64,000 bases of DNA from Halomonas sp. HL-93 (lineage in GTDB: Bacteria; Pseudomonadota; Gammaproteobacteria; Pseudomonadales; Halomonadaceae). Positions within the stretch are counted from its first letter, which is position 1. Every line of letters starts with the position of its first letter. Shown here in pieces: positions 1 to 8,400 of the stretch. Location of the stretch: positions 620,001 through 684,000 of the forward strand of contig NZ_LT593974.1 of assembly GCF_900086985.1 (NCBI RefSeq). The letters are read 5' to 3'. The notes under the pieces were generated by a model. The model made no database searches. It was given only the letters and a program-made list of their open reading frames with translations, and was not told the DNA's origin. The position numbers and the translations under genes are program-made.

Positions 1-319
1 CCGGCTCACCGCGCCAACCAATCATCATCACAAGCGGGATGGAGTAAACGCATTTGTCAGTAAGAGAAATCAAGGGGTTCATGGCGTTGCCCATACCGGA
101 GTTTTGCATATAAACCAACGGTACGGTGTTGGTGGCAAGGTGATAGCCTGCGGCTAGAGCAATTGCATTTCCCTCGTTCGCTGCAAGAACATGTCTGTTC
201 TTATCCCATGAGGTATCGAGTCCAAGGCAGAAATCATTCAACAGGGTGTCAGGCACACCACTAATAAATTCGACACCATTTTGTTTAAGAACTTGATAGA
301 CATTTTTAAGATCGATCAT
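1..319 (-). CDS. aepY: Phosphonopyruvate decarboxylase-like TPP enzyme, N-terminal part (cut by window edge)
   Basis: Only the first ~106 codons are present; the gene runs off the left edge. The start is the ATG whose complement is at 317-319, 19 bases after the stop of the PrpD-like gene. The translation begins MIDLKNVYQVLKQNGVEFIS and carries GVPDTLLNDF, the NEGNAIALAAGYH stretch with the TPP-activating glutamate, VYMQNSGMGNAMNPL and MIGWRGEP. These match the N-terminal pyrimidine-binding domain of phosphonopyruvate decarboxylases, which convert phosphonopyruvate to phosphonoacetaldehyde and pull the unfavourable PEP mutase reaction forward. Sulfopyruvate decarboxylase is a close relative and cannot be excluded from this half. 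It is the last visible gene of the leftward glycan operon. A PEP mutase gene would be expected to the left, outside the window. Confidence 0.8.
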   Translation of the reverse strand, partial: MIDLKNVYQVLKQNGVEFISGVPDTLLNDFCLGLDTSWDKNRHVLAANEGNAIALAAGYHLATNTVPLVYMQNSGMGNAMNPLISLTDKCVYSIPLVMMIGWRGEP

Positions 320-338
320 GAAAAGCCTTTAGAAGTAC

Positions 339-1694
339 TTAATTTTGTAGTAAGCGGTGGAACGCTTTGAGGTCTTGAGGCAATTGCCATACTTCATTTT
401 TCAGCAAATCACTTTTCTCTACAGCTACACCTCCATAACCGGCGAGATTCGTAAATTTTTCCTCTAGTTCCGCATCTGTAAGCGGATTTTCGGGCTCTCC
501 TTTCGGGAAGGTCACTAACTCCCTATATACGGTGCCATCATTTGTTTCAAGCCGCAGCTCAGCTGCCCGTTGATCAGGGACACGATCCGTATACTTTTGA
601 TCTGCTGAGATCGTCACCTTTCGTGCCAAGGCACGAATTTCGGCGTCGTCAACGGTCTCCTGAGTAAATTCATTGATACCTGCAGAGCCCGTTTTTATTG
701 CCAGGGCCACACTAAAGGGAACACTCATTCGCGCAGCCGAAATATCTGAAACTTCCTTGTGATCATGGCGTCCTGCCAGGCCGTGGTAGGTGGTGATATG
801 TATGTTCTTTATATCCACAGGAAGCACATGGGCCTTCTCCAGTATACGAATCGTACCTTCAATTGACGGATGAGCATGTCGGCATGCTGCGTAAGGCTTT
901 ACGTATACGCTGTGAATCCAGTAGCCGCTCGGGCCGTTTGCAAGAATTAACTCCTCCCTGTATTCATCTGTCGTCATTCTCAGAAATCCGGTGTCTCCGT
1001 TTAATGCGTCCTCCGGAGCACTAAAGCCAGCACGCGCCATGATCGCAGAGTGGACAGCTAAAACAGCCGCTCGCCCTACACTGTAGGGTTTTAACTCAGA
1101 TCCTTTGTCGACAACTTTAAGGCTACCAGTTGCAGACACTGACGCTGCCGCCAAAGCATTCTCCATTTCCTGAGCATTGAACCCCAGCATCGCAGCAATG
1201 CCCATGGTTGCGCCAATGGCTCCACAAGTGGCCGTCGGGTGATAGCCTCGCCTGTAGTGTGTTGGCTGCATGGCGCTGGCTAACCGAAGGGCCGCATCGT
1301 AGCCCACCAACACCCCACGAATAAAGTCGTTCCCGGTCACGTTTAACTTTTCAGTCATTGGAATTAGGGCTGAAAATATAGGAGCGCCTGGGTGAATCAT
1401 GCCGAAGCGAACACCATCATCCATTTCGGCAACATGGGAACTCAATCCGTTTATCAGTGCGGCGGTTTCTATACCGATTTTAACCGAGCTGCCAATAACG
1501 CCGACACCATCCTTATTTTCGCCCGCCATGCCAATGATTTTGCCAACCCGCGGCTCAAGAACCCTGGCACCGGCCAGTGCAGCACCCAGGTAATCAAGTA
1601 GGCACCGTTTAACCTGATGCCGGGCGGCTTCATCCGGCTCTTGAATCATGATCCGCTGCAAGTCTGCGACTAACCGTTGAGTCAAATTACTCAT
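339..1694 (-). CDS. MmgE/PrpD family dehydratase-like protein
   Basis: 451 residues, the usual length of the MmgE/PrpD family, whose members include 2-methylcitrate dehydratase, cis-aconitate decarboxylase and many enzymes of unknown substrate. Family landmarks are visible: HVAEMDDG near residue 90, HPGAPIFSAL near 100, GYHPTATCGAIGATMG near 150, and KPYSVGRAAVLAVHSA with the all-helical bundle around it. It is not beside prpB/prpC, so a methylcitrate-cycle role is unlikely. It lies 36 bases after an aldo/keto reductase and 19 bases before the phosphonopyruvate-decarboxylase-like gene in one operon. By inference it dehydrates or isomerises a tricarboxylate-like or phosphonate analogue made by the neighbouring CitE-like enzyme. 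The exact reaction cannot be read from sequence. Confidence 0.85.
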   Translation of the reverse strand: MSNLTQRLVADLQRIMIQEPDEAARHQVKRCLLDYLGAALAGARVLEPRVGKIIGMAGENKDGVGVIGSSVKIGIETAALINGLSSHVAEMDDGVRFGMIHPGAPIFSALIPMTEKLNVTGNDFIRGVLVGYDAALRLASAMQPTHYRRGYHPTATCGAIGATMGIAAMLGFNAQEMENALAAASVSATGSLKVVDKGSELKPYSVGRAAVLAVHSAIMARAGFSAPEDALNGDTGFLRMTTDEYREELILANGPSGYWIHSVYVKPYAACRHAHPSIEGTIRILEKAHVLPVDIKNIHITTYHGLAGRHDHKEVSDISAARMSVPFSVALAIKTGSAGINEFTQETVDDAEIRALARKVTISADQKYTDRVPDQRAAELRLETNDGTVYRELVTFPKGEPENPLTDAELEEKFTNLAGYGGVAVEKSDLLKNEVWQLPQDLKAFHRLLQN

Positions 1695-1730
1695 TATTTA
1701 TGCTTGAACTGTCGTGGAGTGAAGTAGGTT

Positions 1731-2681
1731 TCAGCCTGTCGTTCTGAAGTACGGAGGAGCCTCCGACCTTGCATGGTGCCAAGCCGACTCAAAAGCGTCG
1801 AGTACCGCTGGAGGAAGAGCGCCACGCTTGAGAATATCAAGGTTTTCCTGCAACTGACTGAGGCTTGAAGCACCAATGAGAAGGCCATCGCCCTTTTGAG
1901 AGTCCAGGGCTGAGTGTTCAGATAACCATCTTAATGCGCCTTCCACCATTGTAATGCCCGTATCATGGCACGCATCCTGGAGCACCTGCAGCGCATTGAA
2001 GAACTCTTTCTTCCAATAACGCTGCTTGTAATTAGGGCGGTGAGTGAACCGGCCCGGGCTTGGTTCAGAGTCGAAATTTGAATAATTACCCGCCAAGATG
2101 CCACCAGCAAGAGGATTATAAGCGTAGAAACTCATATCCAGTTCCCGCAGCGCGGGAATGAGTTCACTCTCAACGTTCCGGCTTAGGCCATTATATAGCC
2201 CTTGATAAACTGAAGGGAGCGTCCAGCCATTTCTATCGCATATATGCCAGATATGAGCGACTTCCCAAGCGGCGTAATTACTGAGCCCTAACTTCTCAAA
2301 GTAACCCTGCTGACGTAATTCAGCACATGCTTTCAGCGTTACTTCCAAGGGCGTACTCGGATCAGGAAAATGAAGATACAGTGTTTCTACAGAAGGCTGT
2401 TGTAGTCGTTCAAGTGAAGTAAGCAATTGCTCTTTGATCGATTTTTCGTCCAACTTCCCGGTCACTCGTGGATTGACCTTCGTGGCTATTTTCAGTCTTT
2501 GTTCAGTTAGCTGTTTGCATGCCTGTCCCAAAAATTTCTCACTATCACCGGAGTTGTATACATAGGCCGTATCCAATTCATCATTACCCCGGCTTGTGAA
2601 GTGCTCAGTCATTTCAACACTTTCATCTAGAGTAACCTGGGGGCCAAATGTCATAGTGCCCAGGATTGCCTTAACAGGCAT
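1731..2681 (-). CDS. Aldo/keto reductase, AKR7-like
   Basis: 316 residues with the aldo/keto reductase TIM-barrel pattern: LGTMTFGP at the N-terminus, the Asp/Tyr catalytic segment DTAYVYNSGDSE near residue 38, the catalytic Lys in KIATKVNP, the His in YLHFPDPSTP, LGLSNYAAW, and a C-terminal cofactor-binding region (GALRWLSEHS, LLIGASSL). The DTAYVYNSGDSE form and overall layout resemble the AKR7 group, which reduces short dicarbonyls and semialdehydes. Its ATG overlaps the stop of the upstream U32-like gene (TAATG), so the two are probably translationally coupled. In this operon a natural substrate would be phosphonoacetaldehyde from the downstream decarboxylase-like enzyme; that is inference. 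The substrate could equally be another aldehyde or a keto sugar. Confidence 0.85.
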   Translation of the reverse strand: MPVKAILGTMTFGPQVTLDESVEMTEHFTSRGNDELDTAYVYNSGDSEKFLGQACKQLTEQRLKIATKVNPRVTGKLDEKSIKEQLLTSLERLQQPSVETLYLHFPDPSTPLEVTLKACAELRQQGYFEKLGLSNYAAWEVAHIWHICDRNGWTLPSVYQGLYNGLSRNVESELIPALRELDMSFYAYNPLAGGILAGNYSNFDSEPSPGRFTHRPNYKQRYWKKEFFNALQVLQDACHDTGITMVEGALRWLSEHSALDSQKGDGLLIGASSLSQLQENLDILKRGALPPAVLDAFESAWHHARSEAPPYFRTTG

Positions 2682-3574
2682 TATTTACCCTCCGCTTTAG
2701 GTGAGCGCTTTGCTTCCGGATAGTACTGATCAATCATTCGCTGAACTAAATGAACCTGTTTTATCCGTTTTTTTGCATCCTCTGAACTGGTGTCCCATGA
2801 GTGGGTTTTAGCGACTGATCCCCCAGTTTTGAGATATATGGGCGACGCGACCCTAATCATCTCTGGAACTTCGTAATGACGAATGAATCCACCAGTGGAG
2901 GCTGGGTTCTCAGTATGAATGTCTACCGGAACGTTAATTGTTTGGCGAATGGCTGCCAGCATCTGGAGCTGGATATCGCGCACCGGATTGATTGAATCGG
3001 CACCATTAAGTTCCAACAGCCTTGCTGAGCATGGGTTGCCATGTCCGGTATGGGCCGAAATTTTGAATCTACAGGCTTCCGGGATTTCCCCAGCTTTGCG
3101 CATTTCATTTAATACCCAGAGATGGCCTTCGTCATAGAGCAGGAACGATCGGCACCCGAGCATTGCCGCGCGCTTTATGTCTTCAATAGCCCGTACGATT
3201 TGATCCTGCCCACGAAGGCGGTAGCCCATGCGTTGACCTTCTGGGGTGTTTACTGAGGCGCTGGTGTCGTATGTTGCCCTGGGGCCAACCGATAGCACCA
3301 AGTCCACCTTATGCTTGCCAGCGAGTGAAACCATCTCACTGATTTCCGCATCCGACAGCAACATGATGCCTTTGGTTTGCGTCACTCTGTGGATGACCGC
3401 TCCTGTCTCTTTCGCTTCTTCGAGTAAGGTTTTCATTACACCTGGCCCTTGAATGCCGGGAACTTCGAAGCGATATTGGCCACCATCGGGAAAGCGTTTT
3501 TCAGAAGAACTCAGAGCGAAATCATCTCCCTGCGGCAGACCTATTTTTTTGAGGAAGTCCTGCGTTGCTTTCAT
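2681..3574 (-). CDS. U32-like TIM-barrel protein of unknown function
   Basis: 297 residues, no signal peptide or membrane segment. The order of segments (SVGPRATYDTSA, GCRSFLLYDEGHLWVL, KISAHTGHGNPCSARLLELN, VDIHTENPASTGGFI, PIYLKTGG) looks like a (beta/alpha)8 barrel related to peptidase family U32, which is often wrongly read as a protease and includes RNA- and cofactor-modifying enzymes. The SAHTGHGN motif sits where U32 proteins have SVHT/TQAN. I cannot assign a reaction. It lies between a CitE-like lyase (52 bases upstream) and the AKR-like gene (1-base overlap downstream), which suggests a dedicated biosynthetic step. It lacks the long C-terminal collagenase-like domain of larger U32 proteins. 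Confidence 0.6.
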   Translation of the reverse strand: MKATQDFLKKIGLPQGDDFALSSSEKRFPDGGQYRFEVPGIQGPGVMKTLLEEAKETGAVIHRVTQTKGIMLLSDAEISEMVSLAGKHKVDLVLSVGPRATYDTSASVNTPEGQRMGYRLRGQDQIVRAIEDIKRAAMLGCRSFLLYDEGHLWVLNEMRKAGEIPEACRFKISAHTGHGNPCSARLLELNGADSINPVRDIQLQMLAAIRQTINVPVDIHTENPASTGGFIRHYEVPEMIRVASPIYLKTGGSVAKTHSWDTSSEDAKKRIKQVHLVQRMIDQYYPEAKRSPKAEGK

Positions 3575-3626
3575 GGTATCTTTCTCTTGGTGGCAATCGT
3601 TAGAAAATCAGGTGGTGAAGTCAAGT

Positions 3627-4769
3627 TTAATGCTTGAACAGTTTCAGATAGCATGACTCTTCTTCAATTACCCCGAACGCCTTGGCACACTGAACGACCT
3701 TCTGGGCCCAATTTCGGTGTGGGTTTATTTCATTCATTTTGTTGGATTTTTTACTCTTTATCACCCCACCGCTGGCATCAAGAACTTGCAAAGCGTCCTC
3801 GTACTCTTCTAGCGTCACGGCCTGCATCGCATTTACATACTTTAGATGCGAAGGATGGATAATGGTCTTTCCGATAAATCCATTTGATTTATCCAGAATC
3901 ACCTCTCTGAGCAGGCCGTCAATCGCATCATTTACAATAGGCTGGCGATTGACCAATGAATGGTGAATATTCTGCTCGATAATATCGTCGATATTGTCGC
4001 CTGAAGAGGCAAGGAAATACTCCCATACCGGAGCAGAAACGATGTAACCATCGGTGGCGCGATTAAAAAAGTTCAATATGTCTGAAAGACAATCTCGAAC
4101 CACAAGAATGTCGTAAATAGATGAATTCATGCCCCTACGGACACCAAACAACGATGAGAAATCCGTAGCACCCACGCGAATGTTGAGAATAAGGTCCCGG
4201 AATGGTTCTAGCGTGTTCTTGAGCAGTCTGAGCTCCATTGTTCGGGTTTCATGAAAGGCTATTGCCGAGCCTTCCAGAATGGGCATGCCGTATAACCTTA
4301 CGCCAAGACGCTGGTTCAACTTTGCCAAATGATTCAGAAACAGAAGGCTGTTTTCGGAGCTGAATTTTGGAAAAACAAATCCTGTTAGTAGGTCAGCCTC
4401 TTCCGCTATCAAACGATCAGTAAAACTAATGAAGTGTTTTTCGTTTCTAACCCTAAGAAAAATTAACGGGATGTCTGACTGACCAATTTTCCCTGCCCGA
4501 ATCGCTCCAGCAAGCGACCGAAGATGCCTGAGAACATTATCTTCCGCTTCCGGCAAGTTTTCTTCAGTAATCGCATCCTCGAAGCACATAACCATGGACG
4601 TAAGATCATTAAGGTCTTGGCTCAACAGCTTATTAATTACTTGCCTGGTTGCTGGCATATATAAAGTGCCACCAAGACAATACTGGAGAAGATTTTTTTC
4701 GGTATATTTGTCAAACTCGACTGGAGTGTGGACAAATGGGAAGTCTGGCTTGTGTCTGTGATGCTTCAT
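3627..4769 (-). CDS. CitE-like C-C bond lyase (HpcH/HpaI/citrate lyase superfamily)
   Basis: 380 residues. LYMPATR near residue 36, MCFEDAITEENL near 62, PLIFLRVRN near 100, LTGFVFPKFS near 128, YGMPILEGSAIAF with the metal-binding Glu near 162, NIRVGATDFSSLFGVRR near 197 and GFIGKTIIHPSHL near 310 follow the HpcH/HpaI aldolase/CitE barrel, in the form seen in the C-C_Bond_Lyase group (PF15617) known from tellurium-resistance-associated biosynthetic operons. Such enzymes make or break a C-C bond next to a carboxylate using Mg2+, for example on malyl-, citramalyl- or citryl-thioesters. Its ATG overlaps the stop of the aminotransferase gene by four bases (ATGA). No ter genes are visible, so the context is glycan biosynthesis. 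Low GC compared with the right-hand genes. Confidence 0.75.
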   Translation of the reverse strand: MKHHRHKPDFPFVHTPVEFDKYTEKNLLQYCLGGTLYMPATRQVINKLLSQDLNDLTSMVMCFEDAITEENLPEAEDNVLRHLRSLAGAIRAGKIGQSDIPLIFLRVRNEKHFISFTDRLIAEEADLLTGFVFPKFSSENSLLFLNHLAKLNQRLGVRLYGMPILEGSAIAFHETRTMELRLLKNTLEPFRDLILNIRVGATDFSSLFGVRRGMNSSIYDILVVRDCLSDILNFFNRATDGYIVSAPVWEYFLASSGDNIDDIIEQNIHHSLVNRQPIVNDAIDGLLREVILDKSNGFIGKTIIHPSHLKYVNAMQAVTLEEYEDALQVLDASGGVIKSKKSNKMNEINPHRNWAQKVVQCAKAFGVIEEESCYLKLFKH

Positions 4770-5860
4770 GCAACGCTTCTTATCAGATCAATGATACGTT
4801 GAGATGCTGATGGTGTTATGCCTACGTAGAGGGGTAGGCAGATAATTCTATTTGCTAAATTTTGTGAATTGATACAAGTTTTTTGACAACTTGATTGAAG
4901 TTGGGCCAATTGGTTGAGCGAAGGATAGAAATACCTTCTGGCCAGTATGTCTTCACCCGCCAATACGTCCAAGAGCTCTTTCAGTTGAGTTTCGCTTTTT
5001 AATGCTAAGGGGAAGTAGGCACAGTTTTGTGTCGCATGCGGGCTCCAGGCCTGAAGCTGCCCGCATGGCTTCAAGCCACGCTCATACGCCTTCCAAACTG
5101 CCACTCTCGCGTCATGGTTACTTTCCTTTTCATCCAGTACACAAAGCCCCATCGCCGCATGTAGCTCGCTCATTTTAGCGTTGATGCCTAGTTCTTCGAT
5201 TGCCTCTGGCCCAGTGATGCCGAAATTGATCATTTTCTTGGCACGCTCGAGGTCTTCTTTCTTCTTGAATACAATCGCGCCGCCTTCACCGGTGTGAAAT
5301 AGCTTGGTGGCATGGAAGCTAAGCGTAGCTGCATCCCCATGTTTGAGAAGGCTTTCGCCTTTGTAGTTCACACCAAAGGCGTGGGAGGCGTCGTATATTA
5401 CTTTCAGGTTATGCTGGCTTGCAATTTCGTCAATGGCTTCCACGTCACAGGCGTTGCCAAAGACATGTACGGGAACAAGGGCGCGCGTGCGTGGGGTAAT
5501 GGCCTCTTCGATGAGGCTTGGATCTAAACACCAGGTATTCGGGTCAATATCTGTAAAGGCAGGATACACGCCTTCCCATTTTAGCGAGCTTGCGGTAGCT
5601 ACAAAGGTGAATGGCGTGGTGATCGCCTCGGTAAGCTCGCTACGACCACTAATATCCAGTGCTCGGTAAGCAATCTGCAAGGCTAAGGTGCCGTTGGCGA
5701 CAAGCAAGAGGTTTTCTACCCCGAGGTATTCTTCCAGGCGCTGAGTAAGTTGTTGCACTAATTCGCCGTTGTTCGTGAGCCAAGCGCGCTCATAAATGCC
5801 ATCTATATAGCGGTCGAGCTTTTCACGGCTAGGCAAGTAGGGCTTGGTCACAGGTATCAT
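4766..5860 (-). CDS. VioA-like dTDP-sugar aminotransferase (DegT/DnrJ/EryC1 family)
   Basis: 364 residues from the MIPVTKPYLP start at 5860, chosen over an in-frame ATG seven codons upstream because an AAAGG site lies at the right distance and because VioA-type proteins begin this way. It has LTNNGELVQQL, the GTLALQIAYRAL PLP-phosphate loop, TTPFTFVATASS, VPVHVFGNACDV, YDASHAFG with the PLP-binding Asp, and SFHATKLFHTGEGGA with the Schiff-base Lys. DegT enzymes with these forms aminate nucleotide-linked 4-keto-6-deoxysugars. With RmlA and RmlB made from the same transcript, dTDP-4-amino-4,6-dideoxyglucose (viosamine) is the most economical product. A 3-aminotransferase (FdtB type) is less likely because no 3,4-ketoisomerase gene is visible. 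It ends in an ATGA overlap with the CitE-like gene. Confidence 0.85.
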   Translation of the reverse strand: MIPVTKPYLPSREKLDRYIDGIYERAWLTNNGELVQQLTQRLEEYLGVENLLLVANGTLALQIAYRALDISGRSELTEAITTPFTFVATASSLKWEGVYPAFTDIDPNTWCLDPSLIEEAITPRTRALVPVHVFGNACDVEAIDEIASQHNLKVIYDASHAFGVNYKGESLLKHGDAATLSFHATKLFHTGEGGAIVFKKKEDLERAKKMINFGITGPEAIEELGINAKMSELHAAMGLCVLDEKESNHDARVAVWKAYERGLKPCGQLQAWSPHATQNCAYFPLALKSETQLKELLDVLAGEDILARRYFYPSLNQLAQLQSSCQKTCINSQNLANRIICLPLYVGITPSASQRIIDLIRSVA

Positions 5861-5901
5861 AGTAGGCCTTTCATCACGCATGAATGATGCGACAGGGTTG
5901 C

Positions 5902-6771
5902 TTATGCATCACTCACCAATTGCTGTAAGTAAGCGCCGTAGCCGCTCTTTTCCAATGCCTTGCTTAGGTCCATCAACATCTCTTGGTTGAGCCAGCCTTG
6001 ATTGAAGGCGATTTCTTCAAGGCAGGCAATTTTGTAGCCTTGGCGCTTTTCAATGGTTTCAACAAACTGCGCAGCTTCCAATAAGCTGGCATGAGTACCT
6101 GTATCCAACCAAGCAAAGCCGCGACCAAGCAGTTCAACGTGTAAATCTCCGCGCTCCAGATACGCTTGGTTAATACTGGTGATTTCAAGCTCGCCTCGAA
6201 CTGAGGGCTGCACCTGCTTGGCAATATCAATTACATCATTATCGTAAAAATACAAGCCTGTTACGGCATAGTGTGAGCGCGGTTTTTTGGGCTTTTCTTC
6301 GATACTCACCGCACGTCGTTCTGAGTCAAACTCCACGACTCCGAAGCGTTCCGGGTCTTTTACTTGGTAGCCAAACACAGTTGCTCCGCTATCTCGAGCA
6401 GCCGCTTGACGAAGCTTGGGTGTAAAACCTTGACCATAGAAGATGTTGTCGCCGAGCACGAGGCAGACATTGTCGCCACCGATAAATGTTTCTCCGATGA
6501 TAAATGCCTGTGCTAAACCTTCTGGATTGGGCTGTACTGCATAATTTAGGTTAATGCCAAAGCGGCTGCCATCGCCGAGCAGGCCCTGAAAGCTCGCCTG
6601 GTCATGGGGTGTGGTGATAATCAACACATCCCTAATGCCTGCCAGCATCAGTACTGACAATGGGTAATAGATCATCGGTTTGTCGTAAATTGGCAGCAAC
6701 TGTTTGGAAACGCCCATGGTGATAGGGTAAAGCCGGGAGCCGCTGCCCCCTGCTAAGATGATGCCTTTCAT
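5902..6771 (-). CDS. rfbA: Glucose-1-phosphate thymidylyltransferase RmlA
   Basis: 289 residues, typical for RmlA/RfbA. The N-terminal nucleotidyltransferase signature [11 protein letters not shown] is followed by [39 protein letters not shown], a Lys-containing [20 protein letters not shown] and [12 protein letters not shown]. The enzyme joins dTTP and glucose-1-phosphate to make dTDP-glucose, feeding RmlB encoded just upstream. The ATG overlaps the rfbB stop by four bases (ATGA). No rmlC or rmlD follows, so the pathway branches at dTDP-4-keto-6-deoxyglucose to the aminotransferase next door and not to rhamnose, at least within this window. Confidence 0.95.
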   Translation of the reverse strand: MKGIILAGGSGSRLYPITMGVSKQLLPIYDKPMIYYPLSVLMLAGIRDVLIITTPHDQASFQGLLGDGSRFGINLNYAVQPNPEGLAQAFIIGETFIGGDNVCLVLGDNIFYGQGFTPKLRQAAARDSGATVFGYQVKDPERFGVVEFDSERRAVSIEEKPKKPRSHYAVTGLYFYDNDVIDIAKQVQPSVRGELEITSINQAYLERGDLHVELLGRGFAWLDTGTHASLLEAAQFVETIEKRQGYKIACLEEIAFNQGWLNQEMLMDLSKALEKSGYGAYLQQLVSDA

Positions 6772-7838
6772 GCTTTGCCCTCGCCCAATACTGGTATTGG
6801 CTTATCGGCCAACAGCGAAGGTTCTTTATCTTGGTGATTCGCTGCGGCATGCAGTGTCCACAGGACTGTCTTGCGTAACCCGCTACCAAAGCTTTCCAGA
6901 GGGCGCCAGCCTAACTCAAAAGTGATTTTGCTGTTGTCGACCGCGTAACGCAGGTCGTGCCCCGGACGGTCTTCCACGAAGGTGATTTGTTCGATATATG
7001 AGTTCTGACCACGGGGTGCTAGCTCATCCAGCAATCCGCAAATTCGGCGAACTGTTTGTATATTACTATGCTCGTTGTTGCCGCCGATGTCGTACGTTTC
7101 TCCCAGGCGACCTTTGGTCAGCACCAAGTGCAAAGCGCGAGCGTGGTCTTCCACATAAAGCCAGTCACGGATCTGCGTACCGCTGCCGTATACCGGTAGC
7201 GGTTTGCCACTTAGCGCGTTTTTTATGGTGAGGGGAATGAGCTTCTCTGAGTGTTGCCAGGGGCCGTAGTTGTTGGAGCAATTGGTGATCACTACGGGCA
7301 AGCCATAGGTGCGGTACCAGGCGCGAACGAGATGGTCTGAACTGGCTTTGCTGGCAGAGTAGGGCGAGCTAGGTGCGTAAGGAGTCGTTTCATTAAATGC
7401 AGGTGCGTCGGGGGTTGCTAAATCACCGTACACCTCATCGGTAGAAACGTGATGAAAGCGGAAGTACTTACGTTTTATTTCAGCAAGCCCTTGCCAGTAG
7501 TCCCGGGCGGCTTCTAAAAGCGTGTAGGTGCCCACAATATTGGTTTCTATAAAGGCGGCTGGTCCACGAATTGAGCGGTCAACGTGGCTTTCAGCGGCTA
7601 GATGCATGATGGCATCGGGGTGGTGTTGTTGAAACAGCCGATCAATCGCTTGCCGGTCGCAAATATCTACTTGTACGAGTTGGTAGCGTTCACTTTGCGC
7701 TGCACCTTCTAGCGCGTTGAGGTTGGCGGCATAGGTGAGCTTGTCAGCATTGATGATGTCCCAGTCAGTATTCGCCATCAAAAAGCGTATAACGGCGCTG
7801 CCAATAAAACCTGCACCGCCAGTGATGAGTAGCTTCAT
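6768..7838 (-). CDS. rfbB: dTDP-glucose 4,6-dehydratase RmlB
   Basis: 356 residues. The N-terminal Rossmann motif GGAGFIGS, the segment [11 protein letters not shown], the catalytic [11 protein letters not shown] with Thr-Asp-Glu, the YSASK catalytic Tyr/Lys, [17 protein letters not shown] and [12 protein letters not shown] are all present. It converts dTDP-glucose to dTDP-4-keto-6-deoxyglucose in the cytoplasm. It is the first gene of the leftward operon; its promoter should lie in 7839-7990, but I could not pick a convincing -35/-10 pair. The C-terminal ~20 residues after [11 protein letters not shown] are a non-conserved extension. Confidence 0.95.
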   Translation of the reverse strand: MKLLITGGAGFIGSAVIRFLMANTDWDIINADKLTYAANLNALEGAAQSERYQLVQVDICDRQAIDRLFQQHHPDAIMHLAAESHVDRSIRGPAAFIETNIVGTYTLLEAARDYWQGLAEIKRKYFRFHHVSTDEVYGDLATPDAPAFNETTPYAPSSPYSASKASSDHLVRAWYRTYGLPVVITNCSNNYGPWQHSEKLIPLTIKNALSGKPLPVYGSGTQIRDWLYVEDHARALHLVLTKGRLGETYDIGGNNEHSNIQTVRRICGLLDELAPRGQNSYIEQITFVEDRPGHDLRYAVDNSKITFELGWRPLESFGSGLRKTVLWTLHAAANHQDKEPSLLADKPIPVLGEGKA

Positions 7839-8005
7839 CTAAATGCCTTAGAATAGTTTTATCACGTTAGGTACAGTGTGCCTGAGATTTCTGCAGCAAA
7901 ACGCTTGAAATGCGCATGTTTTTGTTCACAGACGCATCAATTAAAAGTTTTGATGATGGGAAAAGATCACAAGCCTCGTTAGGGGAAGCTGATTGTTCTT
8001 GTCCT

Positions 8006-8171
8006 CACCGCGATTTAGGCTTCACCGATGCTGACCGTGTTGAAAACGTACGCCGGATAGCGGAAACCGCCAAGCTTGCGGGATATTCATCTCAATACTG
8101 AGATGATGAACCCTGAAGCTGCCGCTGATACAGTAATGGAAGCGTTACGCGAGCGTGGAATGATTGGCTAG
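8006..8171 (+). pseudogene. cysC: Remnant of cysC (adenylylsulfate kinase)
   Basis: Two pieces in different frames. Bases 8006-8080 encode HRDLGFTDADRVENVRRIAETAKLA, read in the frame of a 63-codon ORF; this matches the conserved DLGFSDADRxENIRRVGEVA segment of APS kinase. From 8082 the next frame reads DIHLNTEMMNPEAAADTVME and ends ALRERGMIG-stop at 8171, matching the end of CysC. The P-loop N-terminus and roughly 50 residues between the pieces are missing, so this cannot be active. APS kinase makes PAPS for sulfate assimilation or sulfotransferases. The remnant lies just upstream of the divergent glycan operon, which may point to a lost sulfation or sulfate-assimilation gene set. Confidence 0.75.
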
Positions 8172-8400
8172 GCAATACTGGATATAGTCGACAGGGCCGT
8201 GAAGTATCAACATGTGCAAACACGAGTAGTGCCAGGAGCATAACAGTTGTAGTCTTCCCCTCTCACACAGGTCTGTCCTATGGATAGAAGCAGGGCGAGT
8301 AACTTAGTGTATGATTTTCGTCTGATGTATACTTGTTGGCTGCGCAGTTCAGGCGGCTCGCAAGGCAGCGCTCACCACACTAATTAGAAGAGAACCGGCA
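8172..8400. other. Gene-free stretch before the ZipA-like gene
   Basis: Together with 7839-8005 this flanks the cysC remnant. I see no open frame, tRNA or clear repeat. It should contain the promoter of the rightward ZipA-like gene. I looked for a JUMPstart/ops element for the divergent glycan operon (7839-7990, minus strand) and did not find one. Confidence 0.4.
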
